Positions 35,470 to 44,646 of a stretch of 64,000 nucleotides of DNA are shown in pieces. The DNA lies in contig NZ_SNYS01000010.1 of the NCBI RefSeq assembly GCF_004363215.1, positions 124,001 through 188,000 of the forward strand, given 5' to 3'. Under the pieces are notes generated by a model. It was not told where the DNA came from, ran no database searches, and worked only from the letters and a program-made list of their open reading frames with translations. A program made the translations under genes and the position numbers. Each line of letters starts with the position of its first letter. The stretch's first letter is position 1. This DNA comes from Methanimicrococcus blatticola (GTDB taxonomy: Archaea > Halobacteriota > Methanosarcinia > Methanosarcinales > Methanosarcinaceae).

Positions 35470-35658
35470 ATGTTACCGGTCCGTTGTTTTTCATGCGGGA
35501 AAGTCATTGCTTCCGGATATGAAGAATTTAAAGCACGCGTTGAAGCAGGTGAGGATAAAGGCCAGGTCTTAAATGACCTCGGCTATTCCAGATATTGCTG
35601 CAGACGAATGCTTTTGAGTCATATCGAAATGGTTGACGTGATTGCGCCGTATCAGTAA
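35470..35658 (+). CDS. rpoN: RNA polymerase subunit Rpo10 (RPB10, RpoN)
   Basis: This 62-aa subunit stabilises the assembly platform of archaeal RNA polymerase. The zinc-binding motif is visible as CFSCGK at the N-terminus and YCCRRM near residue 42, the exact plan of Rpo10/RPB10. It lies 11 bases after rps9. A hairpin between this gene and rpoK may separate their expression. Confidence 0.95.
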   Translation: MLPVRCFSCGKVIASGYEEFKARVEAGEDKGQVLNDLGYSRYCCRRMLLSHIEMVDVIAPYQ

Positions 35659-35692
35659 AAACTAAAAAAATCAATTGAATTGATGCACAAAC

Positions 35693-35717
35693 GACAGAGG
35701 CAGTTTATTCCTCTGTC
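35693..35717 (+). other. Hairpin between rpoN and rpoK
   Basis: GACAGAGG (35693-35700) pairs with CCTCTGTC (35710-35717), extended by AC/GT past a bulge. No T run follows, so read-through into rpoK is expected. Confidence 0.6.
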
Positions 35718-35765
35718 CGTTTCACATTCAGAAACAGCAACGGACATTGTTCCGGGTGAAAGGGT

Positions 35766-35951
35766 ATGAAACTTCAAGTACAAGAATACACGCGGTTCGA
35801 AAGAGCCAGAATTGTCGGTGCCCGCGCCCTTCAAATTTCAATGGGTGCCCCCGTCTTAATTCAAGATTATGAAAAATCGGGCGTTGATCCGCTCTATATC
35901 GCTCTCGAAGAGTTTGAAAGAGGCGTCGTTCCGATTACCGTCAAAAGATAA
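35766..35951 (+). CDS. rpoK: RNA polymerase subunit Rpo6 (RPB6, RpoK)
   Basis: The 61-aa protein is the archaeal counterpart of bacterial omega and eukaryotic RPB6, which clamps the largest subunit. It shows [21 protein letters not shown] and the C-terminal PITVKR. GGTGAAAGGGT lies directly before the ATG. It is 107 bases after rpoN and 140 bases before rps2; an enolase gene, often found between rpoK and rps2 in archaea, is absent here. Confidence 0.95.
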   Translation: MKLQVQEYTRFERARIVGARALQISMGAPVLIQDYEKSGVDPLYIALEEFERGVVPITVKR

Positions 35952-36091
35952 AACAGATCCGGCGGTTCAAGTCACGAATTCGAGTCGGCAGGATTCGAAG
36001 AAATATTGTGATTACAATCATCACTCATCGAATTAAGGAAATTTAAACATTAAGGAACCAAATTTAAATTCAATTTTCAGGTGAATAATCT

Positions 36092-36718
36092 ATGGAAAAT
36101 CAAGAAACACCCGCAGTTGAAGAAACTGCAGCAAACGAACAGAATTACCTCGTCTCAATTGACGAATACTTGGCAGCCGGTGTCCACATCGGTACCCAGC
36201 AGAAAACAAAAGACATGATGCGCTTTGTTTACCGCGTCAGAACCGACGGTCTTTATGTCCTTGACATTCAGTCCACCGACGAAAGAATTATCGCAGCAGC
36301 AGAATTACTTTCCAAATTTGACATTTCTCGTGTTTTGGTTGTCTCTTCCAGACAATACGGTCAGTACCCTGCAAAAATGTTCGCAAAAGCAACAGGCTGC
36401 CGCTCCGCACTCGGACGCTTTATTCCGGGCATGCTCACCAACCCGAAAATGGACAGCTATTTCGAACCCGAAATCGTTATCGTTACAGACCCGGCCGGTG
36501 ACGCTCAGGTGATTAAAGAAGCTTATGACATCAACATCCCTGTTGTTGCGCTTGCTGACTCCAACAACCTGACCAAGAACGTTGACCTTGTCATTCCGAC
36601 AAACAACAAAGGAAGAAAAGCACTTTCACTCGTTTACTGGCTTTTGGCAAGAGAACTCTGCAAAGCAAACGGAACACCGTTCAACTACGAACTCTCCAAC
36701 TTTGAAGTTCCGTTGTAA
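36092..36718 (+). CDS. rps2: 30S ribosomal protein S2 (uS2)
   Basis: The 208-aa protein starts with a short acidic extension (residues 1-18), then the uS2 core with [38 protein letters not shown] and [11 protein letters not shown]. It binds the head-body junction of the small subunit. TCAGGTGAAT precedes the ATG. It is the last gene of the cluster and ends in a terminator at 36756. Confidence 0.96.
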   Translation: MENQETPAVEETAANEQNYLVSIDEYLAAGVHIGTQQKTKDMMRFVYRVRTDGLYVLDIQSTDERIIAAAELLSKFDISRVLVVSSRQYGQYPAKMFAKATGCRSALGRFIPGMLTNPKMDSYFEPEIVIVTDPAGDAQVIKEAYDINIPVVALADSNNLTKNVDLVIPTNNKGRKALSLVYWLLARELCKANGTPFNYELSNFEVPL

Positions 36719-36755
36719 TTGAGCTGATTTTTTCAATTAATTTTATTAACTCTTT

Positions 36756-36774
36756 GAACAAGGTTTCCTTGTTC
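36756..36774 (+). terminator. Intrinsic terminator of rps2
   Basis: GAACAAGG (36756-36763) pairs with CCTTGTTC (36767-36774) around TTT and is followed by a T/C-rich run of more than 15 bases. Confidence 0.85.
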
Positions 36775-37362
36775 ATTTTTCTTTTCTTTTTTCTCATCTC
36801 TGATTCTTTTTTTGGTTTTTCTCATTTCCAATTCTTTTCTTTTGGTTTTTTTGTTTTCTATTCTGTATTTGTGTGCTCTTCTTTCTCTCTTTTCAATTTT
36901 ATGCAACAGTCCAAACTTCTAAAAAATTTTTAACTTCAATTCAAATTGCAGTTAAAGTAAGTGATTTAATACATCGGCCGTTTTATTCCTTGCTCCTTGA
37001 ACGAAAAACACATTATACACTTCCCGAAAAACGATTTATCCTGTAATCCACGGATATGAACCCCTCGTTCCAAACCCGAACCCATTCCCGCAAAGTGTTT
37101 GTTTTTCGTTCGAGGTTTGATCTAATCACTGATAATCGCACTGACAATCACTGATATTTACACCGGTAATTGTTCTCAAATCGGTATGGTGTTCGCAATT
37201 TTGTTTGATTGTTTTTAAACAACTTTAAATACCAAGTATCAGATAATATACTTTAATTCGAAGCAACTCGATTGAGGTTTTTTGATAAATACGCTACAAG
37301 CAAAACATTTTTTCTAAATCGTATTCAAATTGTTTTTAAAAATGGATTCCGGTGTCATTTAT
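36775..37362. other. Long spacer between rps2 and thiL
   Basis: The first 130 bases are T-rich. A 121-base structured element occupies 36995-37115. After it come several similar words (AATCACTGATA, CACTGACAATC) at 37123-37157. A TATA-like CTTTAAATA near 37220 probably serves thiL. No open frame of interest, tRNA or known riboswitch was recognised. Confidence 0.5.
36995..37115. ncRNA. Candidate structured RNA or small inverted-repeat element
   Basis: The ends pair over 16 bases with one G-T pair: CCTTGAACGAAAAACA (36995-37010) with TGTTTTTCGTTCGAGG (37100-37115). The pairing continues inward after an internal loop (ACACTT 37017-37022 with AAGTGT 37093-37098). The C-rich interior includes CCCGAACCCATTCCCG. 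Length and end pairing recall a 5S-like layout, but the conserved 5S residues are not there. Confidence 0.4.
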
Positions 37363-38490
37363 ATGAGCGTTCTGCCGACAGAGAAAGATTTCATCCGCGT
37401 TTTTTCAAATGTTTTTCGGCTGAAAAATAAACCGCTTCTTTCCGGTTCGGAATTTGACGATTGCGCTGCTTTAAGACTTGATTCTTTTTCTCAAAACTTG
37501 TTTGCCGATTCATTGACTTTCAGTACAGATACCGTTCGCGAGTCAACCGATTTTCCGGCCGGCATGACGCTTTGGCAAAGAGGATGGATGACTGCCGCTG
37601 TTAATCTCAGCGATTTGGCAGCGATGGGATCTAAACCGGTTGCTTTTCTTTTTTCGGCCGGTCTGCCCCGCGGATTTACGCTTAAAGATGCGGAAGAGTT
37701 TGCGCAAGGAATTCAGGATTGTGTTTCATTTTTCGGCGGCGAAGTCATTGGCGGCGACACCGAATTCAACGAGGAATTCACAATCACGGGAACCGTCATC
37801 GGAATTTCCGATAACAAAAATCTGATTCTTCGAAAAAATGCTCAGCCGGGGGATCTTCTTTGTGTCACGGGTTTTACCGGGTCGGCCGGGGTCGCTCTTT
37901 CGGTTATGCTCAATAAAATCCGAGTGCCGGCATCCAATCGTTTTTTGAAAAATATAATCGAGCCGTTCCCGCGCATTTTTGAAGGCATGATGCTTGCACA
38001 AAGCGGTGCCGTCAATTCAATGATTGACACAAGTGACGGTTTGGCTTCATCCGTTTACGAATTATCGGCGCTTTCGGGCGTCTTCTTTGAAATTGATGAG
38101 CGCAGTCTTCCGCTTGAAGACGAAGCTTTGTCGATTCTTTCAACTTCTTTAAAAAACGAGCTCAATGGAGAGCAAATCGGTGCAAAAGCACAATCTTTGC
38201 TTGTTCATGAAGCGCTTTATACGGGCGGCGATTACGAATTGTTGTTTACGATTCCTCAAGACAAGCTTTCTCTTGTCGAAGAATTGTTTCAGACACTCAA
38301 CACGACTGCAGCAATGCGATTTGGCTCCCTTTCTTCCGCCGGCAAATCCGGCAGATCTCCCTGCAAGTTCACGGTTATCGGAAAGGCAATCGCCGAAAAG
38401 GAAAACGTCATTATCACACAGTCAGGTTCAGGGGAACAACGTCTTCCTTTATTGAAAATGGGTTATGATTCGTTCACAAAATATATATGA
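37363..38490 (+). CDS. thiL: Thiamine-monophosphate kinase
   Basis: ThiL converts thiamine phosphate to the active diphosphate. The 375-aa protein has the AIR-synthase-type fold: FDDCAALRL near the start, FSTDTVRE, AAVNLSDLAAMGSKP, IGGDTE, MIDTSDGLASS and GGDYELLFT, which together form the ATP and metal site. It is somewhat longer than usual because of a loop near residues 285-300 and a C-terminal tail. ATG at 37363 follows GGTG by eight bases; upstream in-frame starts at 37342 and 37330 are possible. Confidence 0.92.
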   Translation: MSVLPTEKDFIRVFSNVFRLKNKPLLSGSEFDDCAALRLDSFSQNLFADSLTFSTDTVRESTDFPAGMTLWQRGWMTAAVNLSDLAAMGSKPVAFLFSAGLPRGFTLKDAEEFAQGIQDCVSFFGGEVIGGDTEFNEEFTITGTVIGISDNKNLILRKNAQPGDLLCVTGFTGSAGVALSVMLNKIRVPASNRFLKNIIEPFPRIFEGMMLAQSGAVNSMIDTSDGLASSVYELSALSGVFFEIDERSLPLEDEALSILSTSLKNELNGEQIGAKAQSLLVHEALYTGGDYELLFTIPQDKLSLVEELFQTLNTTAAMRFGSLSSAGKSGRSPCKFTVIGKAIAEKENVIITQSGSGEQRLPLLKMGYDSFTKYI

Positions 38491-38586
38491 TATGAAATTG
38501 TGAAACAAATTCATCTGTTTTTACTTTTAGAGTAAAAATTTAAGGAACTATTTCACAAAATATGATAAAAATAAGGAAAAAATATT

Positions 38587-41500
38587 ATGAAAAATATATT
38601 AAAATACGCGGTCGTTTTGCTCATCCTGTTTGCGATGATCGGGACGGCGAGTGCTGATGTAGGTACAGTTACCGCATCCGCCGAAATCCATTCTACAAAT
38701 GATGGAAATTATAATGTTACTGTATCATGGACTGGTACAGGCAGTGCCCCCTATACTGTTACTATTGAAGGGACAGCCATTCCTGCAAATGATACAGGTG
38801 TGGATTCTGCTACTTTTAACGATGTTACATTAACTCCTGGAAATACTTACACTGTTAATGTTACAGATAGTGCCAGTACGTTTGAAATAACAACTTTTGC
38901 TGCTCCTATACCTCCTACTCCGTTGAGTCCGCCGGTTATGGACAATTTTGAATCCACTACAACAGCAGGATCTAATCTCTACAGTTTAACATGGGATTGG
39001 GTTACATATCCTGCAGGAACTATTTTACTCTATAACAATTCCGGTACATGGGTTACTGTGACTGTTGTTCCTTTTGAAGTTTCAGGAAGTCCTGCTTCTG
39101 ACCAAAAATTTGAGTTTAAATTAAATGATTCCACCGTTGATAGTACAACTACTTCTTTTGAATTTAAAAAAATCGGCTTTGATAATGCAACCACCGAAAG
39201 TAAAATTACGTGGACTTTGGATACTTCTGGTTGGGATTCTTTTGAATATAATGTGACTAAAGGTGACGGTTCTGAAATTGTTCCGATCACTACAAGCAGT
39301 TCTGCTACAATCGTTACACCTGATACACTTGAGGCTGCAACTTCTTACACAATCAATGTTCGTGGAATTAATGGATATGGATATGGATTGTGGACATCGA
39401 ACTCTACTACAACAGGAACAGCAACAGTTGATTTTGTTGATAATTTTGAATCCAGTAAAGAAATTTTCAATGACGATAACAGTTCAAACGGAACTAAAGA
39501 TTTCACTGCTGAGGCCGGAGTCACTTTCTATATCAACATGACTGCAACCAAAGAAGTCGATTTCACATGGAAACTTGAAGTTTACGATGAAGATGCAACT
39601 ACTTGGGGTCCTGTTCCTTCAACTGTAAAATACAATGTTGAAAATGATGCTGCCAACAACTCAAGCAACTTTTCATGGAAGCCGAATGAAAAAGGTAAAT
39701 ACAGATTAAATTTGACAATGACTGATACTTCCACGACTCCTGATACGGTGCAGGAATTATCTTGGGTTGTCACTGTCACACCCAGCACAACAGGCGACCG
39801 TATTTGGGACGAGTCTCTCGGTATGCCCAAAGACAAATACACATGGACCGCCCGCAGTTTCTCCGGGTTCTATTATGATTTGGACACCGGCGAAGGCAGC
39901 GAATATATGACGATTTCTAATATCGGCCGTACTATTTCCAAAGGCGACATCTATTATGAAACAACAACATCAGATGTTGATTTCGAATATGACGGCTGGG
40001 GATCTTACCAGATTGTCGGTTTCATGGGCGACAAATATTATGCCGGTTCCGGTTCTGACAGCTTGATGAAGAACGGCAATTTGTCCAAGGTTTTACTTGA
40101 TGTTGATGACAGTGAAAATTACCGTGTCGGTCAATACCTTGCTCTCGAAGAAGGGTATTCCATCAGAATCGATCAGATTGACGTTAACGGAAACGCTGCT
40201 TTGCTTGTTGTCGAAAAAGACGGTAAGGAAGTGGACAGCGGTATTGTCAATATCAACAACAACGCAACATTCACCTATGAGAAAAACATCAGCGGTACCA
40301 AAGTTCCGTTTATCATGATTCACGTCAAAAGCGTTTTCATGGGTACAGAAAGCAGTCTCGTGACAATTGACGGTATCTTCCAAATTTCTGACAAATTGCT
40401 TAAACTCGAAAGCGGAACAGAAATTGACAAAATGGAAATCGACAGTGTCAGCGGTAATACCATTACGATGTCCAACAGTGAAAAAGTCAGTTTGAGCAGT
40501 GACTCTGAAGTCACTTTAATGGGCAAATTGAAATTCATTGTCGCCGACAGTGATACTTTAAGATTCGCTCCGACAATCGAATACACCGATCCGGGTATTT
40601 ACGAAATCAGAGGAACGGTTTCTGACTTCAGCAACAATGAATATATTGTTGACTTGTGGACACCGCAGAACTTCGAAGGATTCTATTATGATATCAATGA
40701 CGATATCGAAAACTCTGAAAGCATTAAAATCGATACCGATTTAAGCTCAACACGCAAAATCGCAAACGGTGAATTAACATACACCGCAAACACAACAATC
40801 GCTGACTATGAATATGAAACATGGGGTCAATACACCGTTATCGGTTTCATGGGTGAAAAATACTATGCAGGAACCGGCGGCGGTCTCTTAAGCAACGGCA
40901 ACTTGTCCAAAGTCTTAGTCGATACCGATGAAAAGAGAAACATGTATGTCAACCAATCCGTCTCTCTTGAAGAAGGTGTTTCCGTCAGAGCCAGTCAGAT
41001 TGACGTAAACGGTAACCGCGCTTTATTGGTCGTTGAAAAAGACGGCAAAGAACTCTATTCCGAAATCGTTCAATCCGGAAACGACTTGAACTACTCAAAG
41101 AAAATCGGTTCCGGCAGTGAAAACACAACTTTCGTTAAAGTTCACGTCGATGCCGTTTTCATGGGTACTGAAAGCAGTCTCGTGACAATTTCCGGTATTT
41201 TCCAGGCTTCGACTGAATTAACAAAGATTGAAGAAGGAACAACATACGGTAAAATGGAAGTGACCAGTGTCAGCTCCACCGGTATCATTCTTGAAAACGA
41301 CGGATCACTCTCCTTGTCTGACGGTGATGATGTTGAATTCATGAAAGTCGGCAACAGCACAATGTATTTCAAAGTCGGTGACAGCGATGACAGCACTTTG
41401 AGATTCGCACCGGTCGTCGAAAAAGAAATCGGCTCCACCGATCCGTTGAATGTTAAATTGTCCAACTCCACAGTGACTTCAAGCGATGTCGTTACAATCA

Positions 41501-42429
41501 CGGTCGAAGATCGCGGTGTCACAATTGAAGGCGTTACGGTTACAGTCAACGGCTCAACTGTCGGTACAACCAACTCTTCCGGCCAGGTTAACTACACAAC
41601 CAATGCGGTCGGAACATTCAGAGTCAATGCTGAAAAATCCGGTTACACAGCAGGCAATGCCAGTTTGACCGTAAACGAAAAACTCATCAACATGACTGTC
41701 CGCGTCTCCCCTGAAACCGTTTACTTCGGAACGGCCGGCACAATCAAAGCCACAGATTCTTTGAACGGGTCTGCCATCAGTGACGCAACGGTTTACATCA
41801 GCGGTGAAAGCATCGGTAAAACGAATTCTTCAGGCGAACTGAATTATACGTTTAACAAAACCGGATCCGTGACAATTGATGTTGCCAAAGAGAAATACAA
41901 CAACGGAACAACCACTGTCAATGTTTCTCAGGAAGTTGCTTTCGCGTATTCCAATTTCGCATTGAAGCCGGATGAACCGTCTGCCAAAAAGGCCATCAAA
42001 CTTTCATTTGATGTGACCAACAACGGTATCAAAGACGGCTCACATGACGTTTCTTTGATCTTGAGAGACGGCAGCGGAAATGTGGTTGATCAGGACAACA
42101 AGACGGTTTCTGCCAACATGGGCAAATCCAAGAGTGTTTCCTTGTCTGTTAAAGCACCGGAAGAAGGCACTTACACATTGACATTGGTCGAATCAGACAG
42201 CAACAGAACAATCGACTTACCCTCAAGCATGTCTAAAGTTTCAGTCGGTTCCGCTAAACTCGGATCAACCATCCTGTACATCATCTTAGCCTTTCTTGCA
42301 ATCATTGTCATTGCAGTTATCGGATTTGTGGCATACCTTTTCGGTGTGAAAGGCGCAAACAGAGACAATTATAAGATGGTGGCAAGCGAAGTTGTCGATG
42401 ACATCAAATACAAATTCCAAAGAAAATAA
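38587..42429 (+). CDS. Large S-layer-related surface protein with two tandem S-layer domains
   Basis: The 1280-aa protein has a signal peptide (residues 1-24, ending GTASAD), then about 370 residues of Thr/Ser-rich Fn3-like beta modules. Two copies of the Methanosarcina-type S-layer domain (DUF1608) follow, near residues 410-680 and 685-950. Both have FSGFYYD or FEGFYYD, ALLVVEKDGKE, VFMGTESSLVTI and LRFAP. Next come two Big/peptidase-regulatory-like Ig modules (about 955-1110), a CARDB-like module, one membrane span (about 1226-1250) and a short basic cytoplasmic tail. It is much longer than the two-domain S-layer protein known in the group, so it may be an accessory or a main lattice protein. 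It has its own terminator. Confidence 0.9.
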   Translation: MKNILKYAVVLLILFAMIGTASADVGTVTASAEIHSTNDGNYNVTVSWTGTGSAPYTVTIEGTAIPANDTGVDSATFNDVTLTPGNTYTVNVTDSASTFEITTFAAPIPPTPLSPPVMDNFESTTTAGSNLYSLTWDWVTYPAGTILLYNNSGTWVTVTVVPFEVSGSPASDQKFEFKLNDSTVDSTTTSFEFKKIGFDNATTESKITWTLDTSGWDSFEYNVTKGDGSEIVPITTSSSATIVTPDTLEAATSYTINVRGINGYGYGLWTSNSTTTGTATVDFVDNFESSKEIFNDDNSSNGTKDFTAEAGVTFYINMTATKEVDFTWKLEVYDEDATTWGPVPSTVKYNVENDAANNSSNFSWKPNEKGKYRLNLTMTDTSTTPDTVQELSWVVTVTPSTTGDRIWDESLGMPKDKYTWTARSFSGFYYDLDTGEGSEYMTISNIGRTISKGDIYYETTTSDVDFEYDGWGSYQIVGFMGDKYYAGSGSDSLMKNGNLSKVLLDVDDSENYRVGQYLALEEGYSIRIDQIDVNGNAALLVVEKDGKEVDSGIVNINNNATFTYEKNISGTKVPFIMIHVKSVFMGTESSLVTIDGIFQISDKLLKLESGTEIDKMEIDSVSGNTITMSNSEKVSLSSDSEVTLMGKLKFIVADSDTLRFAPTIEYTDPGIYEIRGTVSDFSNNEYIVDLWTPQNFEGFYYDINDDIENSESIKIDTDLSSTRKIANGELTYTANTTIADYEYETWGQYTVIGFMGEKYYAGTGGGLLSNGNLSKVLVDTDEKRNMYVNQSVSLEEGVSVRASQIDVNGNRALLVVEKDGKELYSEIVQSGNDLNYSKKIGSGSENTTFVKVHVDAVFMGTESSLVTISGIFQASTELTKIEEGTTYGKMEVTSVSSTGIILENDGSLSLSDGDDVEFMKVGNSTMYFKVGDSDDSTLRFAPVVEKEIGSTDPLNVKLSNSTVTSSDVVTITVEDRGVTIEGVTVTVNGSTVGTTNSSGQVNYTTNAVGTFRVNAEKSGYTAGNASLTVNEKLINMTVRVSPETVYFGTAGTIKATDSLNGSAISDATVYISGESIGKTNSSGELNYTFNKTGSVTIDVAKEKYNNGTTTVNVSQEVAFAYSNFALKPDEPSAKKAIKLSFDVTNNGIKDGSHDVSLILRDGSGNVVDQDNKTVSANMGKSKSVSLSVKAPEEGTYTLTLVESDSNRTIDLPSSMSKVSVGSAKLGSTILYIILAFLAIIVIAVIGFVAYLFGVKGANRDNYKMVASEVVDDIKYKFQRK

Positions 42430-42458
42430 GATTTCAATCCGATGATTGAAACAAAATG

Positions 42459-42483
42459 AAAGGTTTGGTTTTTCCAAACCTTT
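42459..42483 (+). terminator. Intrinsic terminator of the S-layer-like gene
   Basis: AAAGGTTTGG (42459-42468) pairs with CCAAACCTTT (42474-42483), with a 5-base loop. It is followed by GCTCTATTTTTTT. It also lies near the end of the convergent regulator gene. Confidence 0.85.
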
Positions 42484-42518
42484 GCTCTATTTTTTTATTC
42501 ATTAAAAAAGAAATTTAT

Positions 42519-43037
42519 TTACCCGATTTTTCTCATTGCGATTTCAATCGCTTCTGTGATACTTTCTTTAGGCATAATCGTGGTCACGGGAATCGAGACG
42601 ATTTTTTCAACGGTGTGGCTGACAATCGGTGCGCAGACCAACGCTTTGGCACCGTCTCGTTCGGCACGCGTTGCAACAATAATGGCTTCTTCAATCGAAT
42701 TTGCCGAATATTCTTTGACCGTGATTAAACGGCCGCCGATTTTTCTTTTTGTTTCTGTAATTGTGTCTAAAACCATACGGGCGGCAATGACTGCGATAAA
42801 TTCATCTGTCGGCATTTCGTGTTTTCGAACCGTATTCACGATCTGGCGTACGGTTTTTATGTTCGGCGCGCGCGTTCCTGATAAAATCTTGTATAACGTG
42901 CTGTGCGGAATGCCGGCTTCTTTTGAAAAGTCAACAGCACTCATGTTTAAATCTTCTTTAATCACACGGTGAAGCACGATTTGAAAATTTTCATCTGACT
43001 CAAAAGCCGCTTTAATCAAACGGTCTGAAATATTCAT
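42519..43037 (-). CDS. HTH transcriptional regulator with C-terminal sensor-like domain
   Basis: The 172-aa protein has a helix-turn-helix of the Cro/XRE type at about residues 30-70 (SAVDFSKEAGIPHSTLYKIL, GTRAPNIKTVRQIV). A C-terminal alpha/beta domain (about 105-172) contains SIEEAIIVATRAERDGAKAL. The order resembles a conserved archaeal regulator type found in methanogens. It is convergent with the S-layer-like gene and divergent from the ABC binding-protein gene, so control of the latter is possible. The ligand is unknown. Confidence 0.85.
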   Translation of the reverse strand: MNISDRLIKAAFESDENFQIVLHRVIKEDLNMSAVDFSKEAGIPHSTLYKILSGTRAPNIKTVRQIVNTVRKHEMPTDEFIAVIAARMVLDTITETKRKIGGRLITVKEYSANSIEEAIIVATRAERDGAKALVCAPIVSHTVEKIVSIPVTTIMPKESITEAIEIAMRKIG

Positions 43038-43494
43038 TTCCTCATCTTTCCTTTTTACATTTTAGTTTGTTTTTGATATTTTTCTCTTATTTTAATTATT
43101 ACTGTCCATAACAGGAAAACAGGTATAAAATATTATCACAAAAATGATAAAAACAAGACGATTTCGGATAGTTTTTTATATTAATTTCAGGCAAATTAAT
43201 ATTTACGGTTTCATTTGAGCCGTACCCCATTAACATTGCCGTATCTGAATTCGGCTCAATAATTCGGAAAAAGTGTTTCGAGGAAAAATCAAAAAACCTT
43301 GTGGGCATACTTAATCAACTCTAAGTGTGTCACTTTTCATTCCCCTGTATTACGCCGTTTCCATTTTTCTTCGAAACACTTCAATTTAATTGAAGTTTAA
43401 CTTATCGGATTTTAATAGAAATTCAATTCAAGAAATACAAATTCATTTAACGACAAAACGATTGATATTGTTTTTGAACTTTCGGAGGTTTACT
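43038..43494. other. Spacer between the regulator and the ABC binding-protein gene
   Basis: AT-rich, with the inverted-repeat element at 43271-43381. A small inverted repeat GAAGTGT/AATTGAAG region follows near 43375-43395. An open frame crossing 43099-43308 encodes unlikely sequence. The ABC promoter is not clear; a TATA-like stretch lies near 43175. Confidence 0.45.
43271..43381. ncRNA. Inverted-repeat element with 18-bp stem
   Basis: AAGTGTTTCGAGGAAAAA (43271-43288) pairs with TTTTTCTTCGAAACACTT (43364-43381), 18 pairs including one G-T pair, around a 75-base interior. The interior includes CCCCTGTATTACGCCG, somewhat like CCTGTAATCCACGG inside the element at 36995. It could be a small RNA, a leader element of the ABC gene or a tiny terminal-inverted-repeat element. 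Confidence 0.4.
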
Positions 43495-44490
43495 ATGAAA
43501 AAAATAATGTTTATCAGTCTCTCACTTTTGCTGATTGCGGCCGTTGCATTTTCCGGCTGTTTAAACAGCGGTGACAAAGAAACGACAGATGTTGTTATCG
43601 GCTACCAGCCGAGCACACACCAAATGGCTTACACCAGCGCAAAAGAACTCGGCTGGTGGTCCGACAACTTAACGAAAATGGATGAAGTCACAAAGGTCAG
43701 CGACAAATCCTTCCCGAGCGGACCGTCTGAGGCAACTTCTCTTGCATCCAATGCCATTCAGGTCGCATACATCGGTGCCGCGCCGCTGATTCCGGCTGTC
43801 GCGCAGAACAACGCTGATTTGAAAATTATCGCTGCCGTCCAAATTAACGGCTCCGGCCTTGTTATCCCGACAAATGCAACTTACACCGACCCGACGTACT
43901 TTGAGGGCAAAAAGATTGCCACTTTCCCGCCCGGCTCCATTCAGGACACACTTCTCAAACAGTGGCTCACCGATAACGGCGTGGACTTGTCAAAAGTCGA
44001 AATCAAAGGCATGGACTCCGGCGAAGCGCAAACCTCTTTAAAAGCAGGGTCCGTTGACGCAGTCTTCTTGCCGCACCCCGCACCTTCCATTATCGTGAAA
44101 GCCGGTGACGGAAAAGTCATTATGGACTCCGGCGAAATGTCACCTGACCACGCCTGCTGTGTTTTGGCCGTCAGCCAGAAGTTCATTGATGAACACCCCG
44201 ATGTCGTTGCGGAAATCGTAAAAATTCATGTCGATGCAACCAAATACACAAACGAAAACCCTGAAACGGCCGCAAAATACTATGCGAACGTGACCGGCGT
44301 TTCCGAAGACATTATCCTTTCATCCATCAACGAATGGGACGGCGCATGGGTTTCTGATCCGCATCTCATTGAAGAGTATGTCGTTGCCTACGCAAAATCC
44401 CAATATGAGCAAGGATTGGTTCCCAGACAATTAACCTCTGAAGAACTCTTCGACATGTCATTCTATGACGCTTATGTCAACAAAAAATAA
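43495..44490 (+). CDS. ABC transporter substrate-binding lipoprotein (NitT/TauT type)
   Basis: The 331-aa protein has a lipoprotein signal peptide with lipobox FSGC (mature Cys near residue 22). A two-lobe periplasmic-binding fold follows, with VIGYQPSTHQMAY, AYIGAAPLIP, FPPGSIQDTLL and AGSVDAVFLPHPAP, features of the nitrate/taurine/riboflavin-precursor group. The ligand is not predictable. Start 43495 follows CGGAGGTTTACT. Its permease and ATPase (49417-50979) are not adjacent: three unrelated genes and about 4.9 kb lie between. Confidence 0.92.
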   Translation: MKKIMFISLSLLLIAAVAFSGCLNSGDKETTDVVIGYQPSTHQMAYTSAKELGWWSDNLTKMDEVTKVSDKSFPSGPSEATSLASNAIQVAYIGAAPLIPAVAQNNADLKIIAAVQINGSGLVIPTNATYTDPTYFEGKKIATFPPGSIQDTLLKQWLTDNGVDLSKVEIKGMDSGEAQTSLKAGSVDAVFLPHPAPSIIVKAGDGKVIMDSGEMSPDHACCVLAVSQKFIDEHPDVVAEIVKIHVDATKYTNENPETAAKYYANVTGVSEDIILSSINEWDGAWVSDPHLIEEYVVAYAKSQYEQGLVPRQLTSEELFDMSFYDAYVNKK

Positions 44491-44522
44491 TTTAATTGTT
44501 TGACACCCCTCATTAAAAAACG

Positions 44523-44550
44523 AACGGATTGCTGAATTCGGCAATCCGTT
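44523..44550 (+). terminator. Intrinsic terminator of the binding-protein gene
   Basis: AACGGATTGC (44523-44532) pairs with GCAATCCGTT (44541-44550) across an 8-base loop and is followed by TCCTCATTTTATTT. This makes read-through to the distant permease gene unlikely. Confidence 0.8.
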
Positions 44551-44646
44551 TCCTCATTTTATTTATCAGCTTTTCCAAAAAAGGAAAGTTATTTTAAAGT
44601 CTTATCCTGTTTTGTGTTACTACGATTTCTTTTTCGAGGTATTTTT

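Noticed and set aside
36995-37115. 5S rRNA
   Set aside because: Length and paired ends are similar, but the conserved internal 5S residues and helices are missing.
37160-37362. TPP riboswitch before thiL
   Set aside because: The conserved CTGAGA and the second pyrimidine/pyrophosphate-binding motifs are not seen.
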